Below are positions 41,896-50,756 of a stretch of DNA of 64,000 nucleotides, one piece after another. The translations under genes were made by a program, and so were the position numbers. Every line of letters begins with the position of its first letter. The stretch's first letter is position 1. The notes under the pieces are model-generated. The model was not told where the DNA came from, did not search any database, and worked only from the letters and a program-made list of their open reading frames with translations. The DNA lies in assembly GCF_002563795.1 (NCBI RefSeq), contig NZ_PDJL01000006.1, positions 1 to 64,000 on the forward strand, written 5' to 3'. This DNA comes from Vibrio sp. ES.051. Its GTDB lineage: Bacteria > Pseudomonadota > Gammaproteobacteria > Enterobacterales > Vibrionaceae.

Positions 41896-41967
41896 ATTTG
41901 TTCTCTAACATCAGCCACAATTTCAACTACAGACCGAAAATGAACTGAAAGGTCAACGGAGAAAATT

Positions 41968-43116
41968 ATGATGAACCAAGCTACTTCAACAGTGGTTCCA
42001 ATTTCGAGCACGACTCGTTGGTTACGCTGGGCTAACTTGGCATTCATGTTGTATCTGCTTCTTCTAGCAGTGTCTATGGTTGGTAGTGGCTTCAAATGGG
42101 CAACTGGCGATCAAGCTAAAGTGCTATTTGAGTTTGCATCTCACCCAGTCGCAGGTCTTATGATCGGCTTGGTAGCGACAGCCCTAATCCAATCCTCAAG
42201 TACCGTGACGTCTATCATTGTCGGTCTAGTGGCTGGTGGTCTACCGGTAGAAACTGCGATTCCAATGATAATGGGTGCCAATATTGGAACAACAGTGACT
42301 AATACGCTCGTTTCTCTTGGCCATGTTCGTTGTAAAGAAGAGTTTAAGCGAGCATTCGCTAGTGCAACTATTCACGATTTCTTCAACTTACTTGCGGTCG
42401 TTATTTTCCTGCCATTGGAAATGATGTTCGGCATTTTAGAGAAGATTTCTCACTGGCTTGTGTCACCACTACTTGCTACCGGTGATATGAGCATCAAAGG
42501 CTTCAATTTTATTAAGCCAATGACTAAGCCCGTTGTTAGTGCGATTAAAGAACCACTTTCAGCATTCGGTGACACCGTCGGAGGTATTGCGCTTATCGTC
42601 CTTGGTATTGCGACTATCTTCGTTGCGATTACCGTCATGGGCAAGTTAATGAAAAGCCTAATGGTAGGTCGTGCACGTGAGATCTTGAAGAACGCGATTG
42701 GCCGCGGTCCTATCCATGGCATCGTATCAGGCTCTATCGTCACGGTGTTGGTGCAATCTTCATCAACCACCACGAGCTTAATGGTGCCATTAGTTGGTAC
42801 AGGCGTGTTGAAAGTCCGTGATATTTATCCATTCACGCTAGGTTCGAACATCGGTACTTGTATTACCGCTCTATTGGCAGCGACAGCAGTGTCTGGTGAG
42901 TTTGCGGTCTTCGCACTGCAAATTGCACTGGTGCACTTAGCATTCAACGTCATGGCAACGTTATTGATCTTTGGTATTCCGTTCTTACGTGAAATTCCAA
43001 TGAAAGGCGCTGAGATGATTTCTGAAATGGCCACTAAGAATAAAGCTGTGGTCGGTGGCTATTTGATGTCAGTGTTCATTATTTTGCCAGGTGCAATTAT
43101 TGCTCTGACAACATAG
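41968..43116 (+). CDS. nptA: Na+/phosphate cotransporter NptA
   Basis: NptA is an inner-membrane Na+-coupled phosphate importer of the Na/Pi type II family, related to animal NaPi-II. The 382-residue product has the inverted repeat of this family, with the QSSS motif at 75-78 and again at 263-266 and multiple hydrophobic segments. V. cholerae has a characterised NptA at the equivalent place next to nhaR, as I recall. RBS GGAGAAAATT; two ATGs are adjacent. Na+ coupling fits a marine or estuarine host. Confidence 0.92.
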   Translation: MMNQATSTVVPISSTTRWLRWANLAFMLYLLLLAVSMVGSGFKWATGDQAKVLFEFASHPVAGLMIGLVATALIQSSSTVTSIIVGLVAGGLPVETAIPMIMGANIGTTVTNTLVSLGHVRCKEEFKRAFASATIHDFFNLLAVVIFLPLEMMFGILEKISHWLVSPLLATGDMSIKGFNFIKPMTKPVVSAIKEPLSAFGDTVGGIALIVLGIATIFVAITVMGKLMKSLMVGRAREILKNAIGRGPIHGIVSGSIVTVLVQSSSTTTSLMVPLVGTGVLKVRDIYPFTLGSNIGTCITALLAATAVSGEFAVFALQIALVHLAFNVMATLLIFGIPFLREIPMKGAEMISEMATKNKAVVGGYLMSVFIILPGAIIALTT

Positions 43117-43146
43117 CAATAGCAACATACCATCGCTTATTATTTA

Positions 43147-43174
43147 GGCTCCACAATGTGGAGCCTTTTTTTAT
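43147..43174 (+). terminator. intrinsic terminator after nptA
   Basis: Stem GGCTCCACA / TGTGGAGCC-type with a tiny loop and seven T residues, 30 nt past the nptA stop. Confidence 0.92.
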
Positions 43175-43265
43175 CAATAGATGTTGTCCAGCAAGTAAGC
43201 TGATGATCATTTGTACCATAGCAACCTCACTCATCATGGGTTAACCTTACCTCGGAGTTGATCAT

Positions 43266-43635
43266 ATGGCGCAAACTAATGTCGCTATTTCTCGCCAGCT
43301 ATTAGTAGTACTAGACGAAAACCTAACTCAATTGGTGGCTGATATTGATATTCTTAGCAGCGTAAATCCTTTCATTGTGCGCAAGAAAGGAAACGACTGA
43401 TAAACTAGAGGCGCTGGCGCACCATAAGATGAAAAGCATCGACTCATAACGTTCAACTAAGAGACGATTTTGATTGCTACTGTGCGGGAAAACAGAACTA
43501 AAAGACTTCGATTTGATTCGTTCTTTAGTGATTAGCGGAATTTTAACCCCATCTAAACTCATCAGCTCTGCATTGTTTGCGTCAACACAAACCAACCCGA
43601 TTCGCCGCTATATTGTCAGTGTACTAAAGTCATGA
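43266..43635 (+). pseudogene. decayed small gene of unknown function
   Basis: An ATG with GGAG upstream opens a 44-residue frame ending at TGA 43398-43400 (MAQTNVAISRQLLVVLDENL at the start). Coding-like sequence continues in the +1 frame from 43399 (DKLEALAHHKMKSIDS), is stopped at TAA 43447 and TGA 43471, then stays open to TGA 43633-43635 (ending TNPIRRYIVSVLKS). Codon choice looks coding throughout, and a shared terminator follows at once. The simplest reading is a gene of about 120 codons broken by a frameshift and two stops. I do not recognise the family. A short intact 44-residue protein is the alternative. Confidence 0.4.
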
Positions 43636-43637
43636 TC

Positions 43638-43665
43638 TAAAAAAGCTCCGTTTGGAGCTTTTTTT
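43638..43665. terminator. bidirectional terminator after thyA
   Basis: Stem AAAAAAGCTCC / GGAGCTTTTTT with a four-base loop; T runs on both strands. It ends the leftward rppH-ptsP-lgt-thyA transcript and the decayed gene on the plus strand. Confidence 0.9.
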
Positions 43666-43683
43666 AATTGACAGCAAGTGCGA

Positions 43684-44535
43684 CTACACTGAGAATGGGT
43701 AGCGAATGAGCTCATGATGCTCATATCCTTCCACCCAAAAATCATCCAATGTGACCCAAGTTTCTAAGTCTTCTAATGATGTGATTTCTGGGTTGATATG
43801 GAACGTTGCAGCTTTTAGGGGGGCACGCTTGAGTTGAACATCACGCATTAATTCAAGTTGATCTTCGTAAATGTGCGCATTAACAATCTTGTGGAATGCT
43901 TGCCCCGGCTTCTTACCCGTAATCTGTGCCATGATAACCAAGAACACGTAGACTTGAACCATATTGAAGTTCAGCCCTAAGGGTACATCGCATGAGCGCT
44001 GCGTGCTATTTAAGTACAGCGTATCACCCAGTAGGGAAAAATGATGACTGTACATACAAGGACGCAAACACCCCATATGAAACTCACCAGGGTTGTAGAA
44101 GTTAAGGATCTCACCACGGTCATCAACGCCTTGACTTAAGTCATCGACTATTTTACGAAGTTGATCAATACAACCTCCATCGGGTTTCGCCCATGCACGA
44201 CCCTGAACGCCGTAGACACGCCCCATATCATCCTCACCTTTACGGTATGGATTGTTTAACCAAGCATCATTCAGGTTTGCGTTTGCATCCCAAGTTTTGG
44301 CGCCCAAGTGACGGAAATCTGCTGCGTTATCATAACCGCGAATATAACCTAGTAACTCAGCAACCGCTGCTTTCCAAAAGCTTTTTCGTGTGGTGACCAA
44401 TGGGAATTGATTGTTCGCAACATCATAGGTTAAATCCGCGTTAATCACGGTCAGACAACGCTTACCCGTCCGTTCATTGTCAACCCAAACACCTTGGTCA
44501 ACGATGCGCTGACACAAATCTAAATACTGTTTCAC
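43684..44535 (-). CDS. thyA: Thymidylate synthase
   Basis: ThyA methylates dUMP to dTMP with methylene-tetrahydrofolate. The 283-residue product is slightly longer than E. coli ThyA (264); the insert lies near residues 90-125. The catalytic Cys is in [10 protein letters not shown], and the dUMP-binding [12 protein letters not shown] is intact. GTG start with AAGGTATTGG upstream. It lies 9 nt after lgt; the lgt-thyA pair is conserved in gammaproteobacteria. Confidence 0.97.
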   Translation of the reverse strand: MKQYLDLCQRIVDQGVWVDNERTGKRCLTVINADLTYDVANNQFPLVTTRKSFWKAAVAELLGYIRGYDNAADFRHLGAKTWDANANLNDAWLNNPYRKGEDDMGRVYGVQGRAWAKPDGGCIDQLRKIVDDLSQGVDDRGEILNFYNPGEFHMGCLRPCMYSHHFSLLGDTLYLNSTQRSCDVPLGLNFNMVQVYVFLVIMAQITGKKPGQAFHKIVNAHIYEDQLELMRDVQLKRAPLKAATFHINPEITSLEDLETWVTLDDFWVEGYEHHELIRYPFSV

Positions 44536-44544
44536 ACCAATACC

Positions 44545-45366
44545 TTACTTCGTCTTTTGTGGTAACTCGTCTTTATAGTGACCACGTTTGTATGCCCACA
44601 CCATCATTAGAATACCGATAAGCACCATTGGCAGTGACAAAATTTGTCCCATGGAGATAAAGCCACCGAATAAACCTAAGTGAGCGTCTGGTTCGCGTAC
44701 GTATTCTACTAGGAAACGGAATGTTCCGTAACCCGCAAGGAAAAGTCCTGAAACTGAACCAAGAGGACGCGGCTTTTTAATAAACCAGTTTAAGATGAAG
44801 AACAGAACAATGCCTTCTAATGCCATTTCATACAATTGCGATGGGTGACGCGGAAGAGGCCCGCCATTCGGGAAGATAACCGCCCAAGGCACATCTGTGA
44901 CACGCCCCCACAACTCACTATTCATGAAATTGCCCAATCGTCCCATTCCTAACCCAAATGGCACAAGCGGAGCGATGAAGTCAGCCACACCAAAGAAAGT
45001 CCGACCGTTTTTGTGAGCATACCAGAACATGGCAGTCATCACCCCGAGCAAACCACCATGGAATGACATACCACCAGTCCAGACTTTAAACAGATACAAT
45101 GGCTCCGCTAGGAAGAGTTCAAAATTGTAGAACATCACGTAGCCGACACGACCACCGATCACAACCCCAAGGAAGCCTGCAAACAGTAAGTCTGATACTT
45201 GCTCTCGCGTCCAGCCACTACTAGGTTTATCTGCACGGCGGTTCGCCAACCATAAGGCGAATAGGAAACCAACTAGGTACATCAAGCCGTACCAGCGAAT
45301 TGAAACAGGACCAATAGCAATTAAAACCGGATCAATATTGGGAAATTCAATGTATCCCTGAGACAT
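44545..45366 (-). CDS. lgt: Prolipoprotein diacylglyceryl transferase Lgt
   Basis: Lgt transfers diacylglycerol from phosphatidylglycerol to the lipobox Cys of prolipoproteins, the step before LspA. The 273-residue product has about seven membrane segments, the signature [14 protein letters not shown] near residue 143, SFHGGLLGV near 102 and HPSQLYE near 195. It follows the TauE/SafE gene by 37 nt in the rppH-ptsP operon. Confidence 0.97.
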   Translation of the reverse strand: MSQGYIEFPNIDPVLIAIGPVSIRWYGLMYLVGFLFALWLANRRADKPSSGWTREQVSDLLFAGFLGVVIGGRVGYVMFYNFELFLAEPLYLFKVWTGGMSFHGGLLGVMTAMFWYAHKNGRTFFGVADFIAPLVPFGLGMGRLGNFMNSELWGRVTDVPWAVIFPNGGPLPRHPSQLYEMALEGIVLFFILNWFIKKPRPLGSVSGLFLAGYGTFRFLVEYVREPDAHLGLFGGFISMGQILSLPMVLIGILMMVWAYKRGHYKDELPQKTK

Positions 45367-45403
45367 AAATCATTCTCTTCTTATGACAAATAAAAGGATG
45401 GAC

Positions 45404-46195
45404 TTAGAGCAGCATGGTCGCTGCAACAAACATCAAGAATACCGCGAATATCTTTTTTAATACCGCAGTAGGAAGGGCTGTTGCCAACTTCGCCCCCACG
45501 CTTGTTGTCAGCATGGATGTCATGGCAATGGCGAGCAAAGCGGGAAGATAGACATAGCCAATACTGTACGCTGGTAACCCTTCAACGTTGTAGCCATGTA
45601 AGATAAAACCAATCATACCAGAAATGGCAATCACACAACCACAAACTGAAGACGACCCCACCGCTTTGCGCATTTCTATACCGTGCTTGTTTAGAAAAGG
45701 GACTGACAGTGAGCCACCACCAATACCAGCAAGACTTGAAACAACACCAATTCCCGTTCCATACATCATGGTCACCGGGCTACTGGGCATTGGTTTACTA
45801 CGAGTGACTCGGATAGAACGGAACATTTGTACCGCAAGATAGAGCACAATCACACCGAAGACTTTCGGCAAGTAATGCGTTGGGATCCATTCAGCAATGT
45901 TGGCCCCAACAAAGCCGCCAATCACGACGCCAGGCATCAACCACTTAACAACGAACAGGTCGACATTCCCAAGCTTGAGATGATTCAGCGCCGATGACCC
46001 TGATGTGACAATGATACTGGCAAGAGAAGTCGCCAAAGCCATATGCATACTCATTTCGGCGGAAATCCCAGCGAGAGGAAGCAGGTACAATAACGCGGGT
46101 ACGACAATCAGACCGCCGCCAATACCGAGTAGCCCCGCCATCACACCCACAAAAGCGCCCAGCACCAGCAATAATAAAAATAAAGAGACGGTCAC
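45404..46195 (-). CDS. TauE/SafE family membrane permease
   Basis: A 263-residue inner-membrane protein of the TauE/SafE (DUF81) family, which includes exporters of sulfite and organosulfonates; the substrate here is unknown. Seen are eight hydrophobic segments in two related halves, each with a glycine-rich repeat (GLLGIGGGLIVVPALL near 22 and SLAGIGGGSLSVPFL near 155). GTG start with AGGA lying over the ptsP stop, so its translation is coupled to ptsP. Confidence 0.85.
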   Translation of the reverse strand: MTVSLFLLLLVLGAFVGVMAGLLGIGGGLIVVPALLYLLPLAGISAEMSMHMALATSLASIIVTSGSSALNHLKLGNVDLFVVKWLMPGVVIGGFVGANIAEWIPTHYLPKVFGVIVLYLAVQMFRSIRVTRSKPMPSSPVTMMYGTGIGVVSSLAGIGGGSLSVPFLNKHGIEMRKAVGSSSVCGCVIAISGMIGFILHGYNVEGLPAYSIGYVYLPALLAIAMTSMLTTSVGAKLATALPTAVLKKIFAVFLMFVAATMLL

Positions 46196-46201
46196 GATTT
46201 C

Positions 46202-48448
46202 CTACTTTTTCCCTGCGCGGATAAAGCCAGCAAAGCCTTGTTGGATAAAGAAATCATGCATCATTTGATGGATATCCTCCCCGTATGACTTCGTCATCGC
46301 TTGCTCCGCGAGTTTTTTTAATTCTTCTTGTTGGCTATGACGAATTAAATACTTCACCTTAGCCACGTTCGAGGTGTTCATGCTCAGACAGGTATAACCT
46401 AACCCAAGCAACAGCAATGCACCAAATGGATCCCCTGCCAACTCACCACAAATGCACACAGGTACATGATATTTATCACATACATCATAAATCTGCTTTA
46501 GTGCCAATAGTACCGCAGGGTGCATGGATTCATAGACATCGGCAACACGGGAATTGTTCCTATCAACCGCTAATAAATATTGGGTTAAATCGTTCGTACC
46601 CACCGAAACAAAATCAACACGGTGTGCAATCATCGGCAGTAAATACACCATTGATGGCACTTCTATCATCACACCAACTTTTGGTAATAGAATGCGTTCA
46701 TCCAATAATACGGTTTCACTGTATGCTTGGTTAATCAAGCGAATCGCATCATCCAACTCTTTCACGCCGGAGACCATCGGCAACAAAATACTTAAGTTAC
46801 CGCTTTCCGCACTCGCTCTTAACATCGCACGCAACTGGATCAGAAAGATGTCAGGGTGATCCAGCGTAAAGCGAATACCACGCCAGCCTAAAAATGGATT
46901 GTCTTCTTCTATTGGTAGATACGGTAGTGGCTTATCCCCCCCCACATCCAACGTACGCATTACCACTTTCTGATTAGCGTAGCAGTTGAGTATTGCACGA
47001 TACTGATGATACTGCTCATCTTCGGAGGGAAAGTGATGTTGAAGTAAAAATGCGATTTCCGTTCGGTATAAACCAACACCATCAACCCCCGTGTTGATGG
47101 CAATGTTACTATCTGCACTCAGGCCCGCATTGAGCATCACTTCAACATGATGATTATCTTCGGTCACCGCTGGTAACGCGAGATCCTTATTGACCATCGC
47201 GAACAGTTCAGACTCTTCGCTAACTAAACTGCGGTACTCCCTGAGTAATTGACGATTTGGCTCAAGGAAAATCTCACCCGTATACCCATCAACAATCCCC
47301 AACTTACCATTGACGACTTCAATGTTGATGTTTGCCCCCATCACTGCGGTCACACCAAGTGCACGAGAAAGAATCGCCGCGTGGGAATTGACTCCCCCTT
47401 CGAGTGAAACCACCGCCAACAGATATTCTTTAGGGACAGAGGCCAATAACGTTGCGGTTAGCTCATTCGCCACTAAGATGATTGGGCGATCAATCGCTGC
47501 ATTTTCTTGCTCACTGTTATGCAGGAAATACAGCAGCCTTTGGCCTAACTCTCTTACATCTTGTGCTCGCTCACGCATATAAACGTCAGACATTCGAGCA
47601 AATCGGTTAGAGTATTTTTCGACGACTTGACGTAATGCCCAGTCAGCCCTGTCTCCTTTTTCAATTTGCTTTTTCAAATCACCACGCAACATAGGATCAT
47701 TGAGCAAGTGAGTAAACAAATCAAAGATCGCGAGCGCGTCTTTATTAATCTCACTATCAAGCTTCTTTCGCATTCGACGAAAGTCATTCAACGCTCGCTC
47801 TATTGCCACCAGCAAGAGTTCGTGTTCGCGATCTTTATCTAAAGTCGAGGATGGAAAAACATCCGATAGTTTAGGTTGCGTGTTATCAAACCAAAATTCA
47901 CCTATCGCTACCCCGGTAGAGGTTGGCAACCCTTTAATAACGGTAGGCTTAGATGTCAATTGCCAGTGACCAAGATTTTGTGCATGAGCAATTAAAACCG
48001 CTAATTGTGCGGATAAGGTCACAAGAAATGACTCTTCTATCTCGCTAAACAAACGCGGTGTTTTTTGTTGAATAACCAACACACCCAACACTTGTTTGCG
48101 ATGGATAATAGGAGTGGCAAGGAAAGAGTGATAAACCTGCTCACCGAGCAGAGGTAATAATTTAAACTCGGGATGGGTGGAAGCTTCTGCGAGGTTTAAC
48201 GGTTCCGCACTGCGCTTAACCAACCCTACTAGCCCCTCATTGAAGTTGATATGAATACTATCGCCTTCAAAAATAAGGCCTTGAGTTGCCATTAACTCAA
48301 GGCGCTGCATTTCTTCATTAGCAAGGTAGATAGTACAACACTCAGTGCGAAGGGCAGCACAAGTCTCTTTAACCAATATATCGAGTGCGAGATGCACATC
48401 ATCGACTCTGGAGACTTTCTCAACTATTTCCCTTAGCTGACTAAGCAT
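46202..48448 (-). CDS. ptsP: Phosphoenolpyruvate-protein phosphotransferase PtsP (EI-Ntr)
   Basis: PtsP is enzyme I of the nitrogen PTS; it takes phosphate from PEP and passes it to NPr and then EIIA-Ntr, a regulatory rather than sugar-uptake chain. The 748-residue product has an N-terminal GAF domain (about 1-150) that sets it apart from PtsI, then the phospho-His domain with EGGVNSHAAILSRALG and the PEP-binding barrel with GVGLYRTE, LPMVSGVKE and CGELAGDP. It follows rppH by 2 nt, as in E. coli. Confidence 0.97.
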   Translation of the reverse strand: MLSQLREIVEKVSRVDDVHLALDILVKETCAALRTECCTIYLANEEMQRLELMATQGLIFEGDSIHINFNEGLVGLVKRSAEPLNLAEASTHPEFKLLPLLGEQVYHSFLATPIIHRKQVLGVLVIQQKTPRLFSEIEESFLVTLSAQLAVLIAHAQNLGHWQLTSKPTVIKGLPTSTGVAIGEFWFDNTQPKLSDVFPSSTLDKDREHELLLVAIERALNDFRRMRKKLDSEINKDALAIFDLFTHLLNDPMLRGDLKKQIEKGDRADWALRQVVEKYSNRFARMSDVYMRERAQDVRELGQRLLYFLHNSEQENAAIDRPIILVANELTATLLASVPKEYLLAVVSLEGGVNSHAAILSRALGVTAVMGANINIEVVNGKLGIVDGYTGEIFLEPNRQLLREYRSLVSEESELFAMVNKDLALPAVTEDNHHVEVMLNAGLSADSNIAINTGVDGVGLYRTEIAFLLQHHFPSEDEQYHQYRAILNCYANQKVVMRTLDVGGDKPLPYLPIEEDNPFLGWRGIRFTLDHPDIFLIQLRAMLRASAESGNLSILLPMVSGVKELDDAIRLINQAYSETVLLDERILLPKVGVMIEVPSMVYLLPMIAHRVDFVSVGTNDLTQYLLAVDRNNSRVADVYESMHPAVLLALKQIYDVCDKYHVPVCICGELAGDPFGALLLLGLGYTCLSMNTSNVAKVKYLIRHSQQEELKKLAEQAMTKSYGEDIHQMMHDFFIQQGFAGFIRAGKK

Positions 48449-48450
48449 GA

Positions 48451-48972
48451 CTATCCTCTACGCTGTTTTTTTCTTTTCCCTTTCGTTTTTCTCTCGCGAA
48501 AAGGCATGGCTAAAGATGCAAACTCTTTCATTGCTCGTCGATACACGTCTCGCTTGAAAGAAACAACTTGCCTAACTGGATACCAATAGCTCACCCAGCG
48601 CCAACCATCAAATTCAGGGGATTTCCCGCGTTGCATGTTGATGCATGATTCATCGCATTCCAATCGCAGCAGAAACCATTTCTGTTTTTGGCCGATACAA
48701 ACAGGCTTGGAGTCCCAACGCACCAATCGTTTTGGTAGTTTATATCTTAACCAATGACGACTTGTTGCAATGATCTTAACGTCTTTTTTCGTTAAACCGA
48801 CTTCTTCATATAACTCCCTGAACATGGCCTGTTCAGGTGTCTCACCTTCGTCAATTCCACCTTGTGGAAATTGCCATGAGTGTTGCCCGTATCGTTTAGC
48901 CCAGAAGACCTGACCATGGTTATTACATATCACAATACCAACATTAAGTCGGTAACCATCGCCATCTATCAC
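48451..48972 (-). CDS. rppH: RNA pyrophosphohydrolase RppH (NudH)
   Basis: RppH removes pyrophosphate from 5' triphosphate RNA, opening it to RNase E decay. The 173-residue product has the Nudix box [20 protein letters not shown] followed by VGL, complete with the catalytic glutamates, and a basic C-terminus. GTG start with AGAGG upstream. First gene of the rppH-ptsP-permease-lgt-thyA operon, divergent from mutH across the DnaA-box-rich region. Confidence 0.97.
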   Translation of the reverse strand: MIDGDGYRLNVGIVICNNHGQVFWAKRYGQHSWQFPQGGIDEGETPEQAMFRELYEEVGLTKKDVKIIATSRHWLRYKLPKRLVRWDSKPVCIGQKQKWFLLRLECDESCINMQRGKSPEFDGWRWVSYWYPVRQVVSFKRDVYRRAMKEFASLAMPFRERKTKGKRKKQRRG

Positions 48973-49591
48973 TGGCTAACCTCTATGAATAATTTTTTAT
49001 TACTGTGATTTTTCCACATATCCCCATTACTAGCAAACTTACTGATGTGATATGAGCAAGATTTATTACCTTTCCAGCATTTATGGAGGTATTTTAACCC
49101 AGCCCGTCGTTATCAACACAAGATTGAGACATGGACCACATTTATTCACCTTTTCTGTGAATAACTTTGTGAAGAATTCAATCTAACTGAGAAATCTTGT
49201 TCAAAAACCATGACAAGACAATTTGAAAAACATAAAAACAAAACAAATTAAAACCATTAGAAACAACAATTTAAATTAAAAACGAACCATTAATTGATCT
49301 TTATTGTTTTGATGATCTTTTCACCACCTCCAGATCGGTTAAAGATCCATCACCAAGGTGTTTATCCACACAGCCTTATCGTTATTTATGCGATTCTCAT
49401 AATATCAAGCCCAAAACCTCATTTTTACCCCTGTTTATTCATCCAGACTCACTCAAAATCTCATCGGGCTCTTCATAGTCTGTGGATAAGTTATGCATTG
49501 ATCATTCTTAACTCACCTCGATGAAATCTTGGGCAGTGGATTTCGTTGGAATTTGTTAGACTAGATGTTTTCCAAAAATTACCTTGTCATT
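48973..49591. promoter_or_regulatory. DARS2-like DnaA-box cluster between rppH and mutH
   Basis: A 619-bp AT-rich gap without a credible gene. DnaA-box sequences seen: TTTTCCACA 49010-49018 (+), TTATCAACA 49110-49118 (+, one off), TTATTCACC 49142-49150 (+, one off), TTATTCACA 49156-49164 (-), TTCTTCACA 49168-49176 (-), TTATCCACA 49362-49370 (+) and TTATCCACA 49481-49489 (-). GATC sites at 49296, 49314, 49333, 49344 and 49500. In E. coli the DnaA-reactivating sequence DARS2 lies, as I recall, in the same mutH-nudH gap. Promoters for both genes must also be here. Confidence 0.65.
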
Positions 49592-50272
49592 ATGAAACCT
49601 GAACCACATACAGAAGCAGAACTCATCGAACGTGCTCACAATATGGCAGGGCTCAGTTTTTTGGAACTGGCCACCGAAGCTGGTATGAACGTTCCTGAAA
49701 ATTTAAAACGCGATAAAGGCTGGGTGGGGCAACTACTTGAATGGCATCTAGGTGCACCTTCGGGAAGTAAACCTCAACAAGATTTTTCTCAATTAGGAAT
49801 TGAGCTGAAGAGTATCCCCATCAGCTATACAGGAAAACCTTTGGAAACCACCTTTGTTTGCGTCGCTCCCCTCACTGGCGTACAGGGACTCACATGGGAA
49901 ACCAGCCATGTGAGAAACAAACTTTCACGCGTACTTTGGGTGCCCGTAGAAGGAGAACGAGAACTTCCTCTCGCCAAGCGCCGCGTGGGTAGTCCGTTAA
50001 TTTGGTCACCTAATGAGGAAGAAGAGCGTATCTTACGTAATGATTGGGAAGAGTTAATGGAAATGATCGTGCTCGGAAAGTTTGATCAAATTTCAGCCAG
50101 ACTCGGCGAAGCGCTTCACCTGCGCCCAAAAGCCGCTAACGCGAAAGCGCTGACCGAGGCTTATAGCTCGAATGGTAAACCGATAAAAACTCTGCCTCGT
50201 GGTTTCTATCTCAGAACACAGTTTACAGAGAAAATTTTATTGAAACATTACCTCAATACGCTGTCGGAGTAA
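49592..50272 (+). CDS. mutH: DNA mismatch repair endonuclease MutH
   Basis: MutH nicks the unmethylated strand at hemimethylated GATC sites after activation by MutS-MutL. From ATG 49592 it has 226 residues, the family length. Catalytic residues of the PD-(D/E)xK type are visible in [15 protein letters not shown] near residue 70 (Asp, Glu, Lys), with [12 protein letters not shown] and [10 protein letters not shown] following. An in-frame ATG at 49565 would add nine residues that homologues lack. GATC sites are dense just upstream of the gene. Confidence 0.97.
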   Translation: MKPEPHTEAELIERAHNMAGLSFLELATEAGMNVPENLKRDKGWVGQLLEWHLGAPSGSKPQQDFSQLGIELKSIPISYTGKPLETTFVCVAPLTGVQGLTWETSHVRNKLSRVLWVPVEGERELPLAKRRVGSPLIWSPNEEEERILRNDWEELMEMIVLGKFDQISARLGEALHLRPKAANAKALTEAYSSNGKPIKTLPRGFYLRTQFTEKILLKHYLNTLSE

Positions 50273-50290
50273 TGATACTGACCAACTCCA

Positions 50291-50602
50291 TCAATGTGTT
50301 TTTAGTAATAACTCAATGTCACAATATGAGGCGGTTCCCTCGCTACCACATTCGTCATAAGCGTTGTGCAGTCTCAGGAAAGCTTTATCAACTCCCAACC
50401 TCAGGAGTTCTTCTTTCACCAAATCCAGCGAACCAAAATGAATAGGATCTTCGCCATCTTTAATAGGTTCAAGCTGATGTTTGTACTCCACTGCTAATAA
50501 GTACTCAGAAACGTCAGAACACCCAATCACAAAGACCTTAGGTGTTTTATAAGTATCTCTATGGGGACCGTGTAGCCACATGTCTAGTTGATGCTTCTGC
50601 AT
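50291..50602 (-). CDS. Small protein of unknown function (possibly DUF6482)
   Basis: A 103-residue soluble protein beginning MQKHQLDMWLHG, with an excellent ribosome-binding site (AAGGAGGTGG). No signal peptide or membrane segment; the middle has a VFVIGCSDVSEYLLAVEY strand-like segment and the C-terminus is acidic with Cys residues (YDECGSEG, SYCDIELL). I think it belongs to the DUF6482 group seen in vibrios but cannot confirm this. It lies between mutH and tas, convergent with mutH. Confidence 0.75.
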   Translation of the reverse strand: MQKHQLDMWLHGPHRDTYKTPKVFVIGCSDVSEYLLAVEYKHQLEPIKDGEDPIHFGSLDLVKEELLRLGVDKAFLRLHNAYDECGSEGTASYCDIELLLKTH

Positions 50603-50756
50603 AATCCACCTCCTTCTCACAATGATTTAAGTGTAGTTACGGGTTGTATCGCTTTCGAGTCAGATTTTTCTTTATACGTAAATAATTTGCGAGAACGGTT
50701 AAAAATCCCCTATATTGGGACGACTTATTCAGTCGGTAACTCCTCAAGGACGTGAC

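Noticed and set aside
43323..43595. 90-codon minus-strand frame across the decayed gene
   Set aside because: The plus strand has the ribosome-binding site, coding-like codons and terminator; the minus frame has neither a good start signal nor a recognisable product. It is not fully excluded.
48973..49591. A replication origin of a second replicon or an integrated plasmid
   Set aside because: No rep, par or dnaN-type gene is nearby, and all flanking genes are core chromosomal; a DARS2-like role explains the DnaA boxes better.
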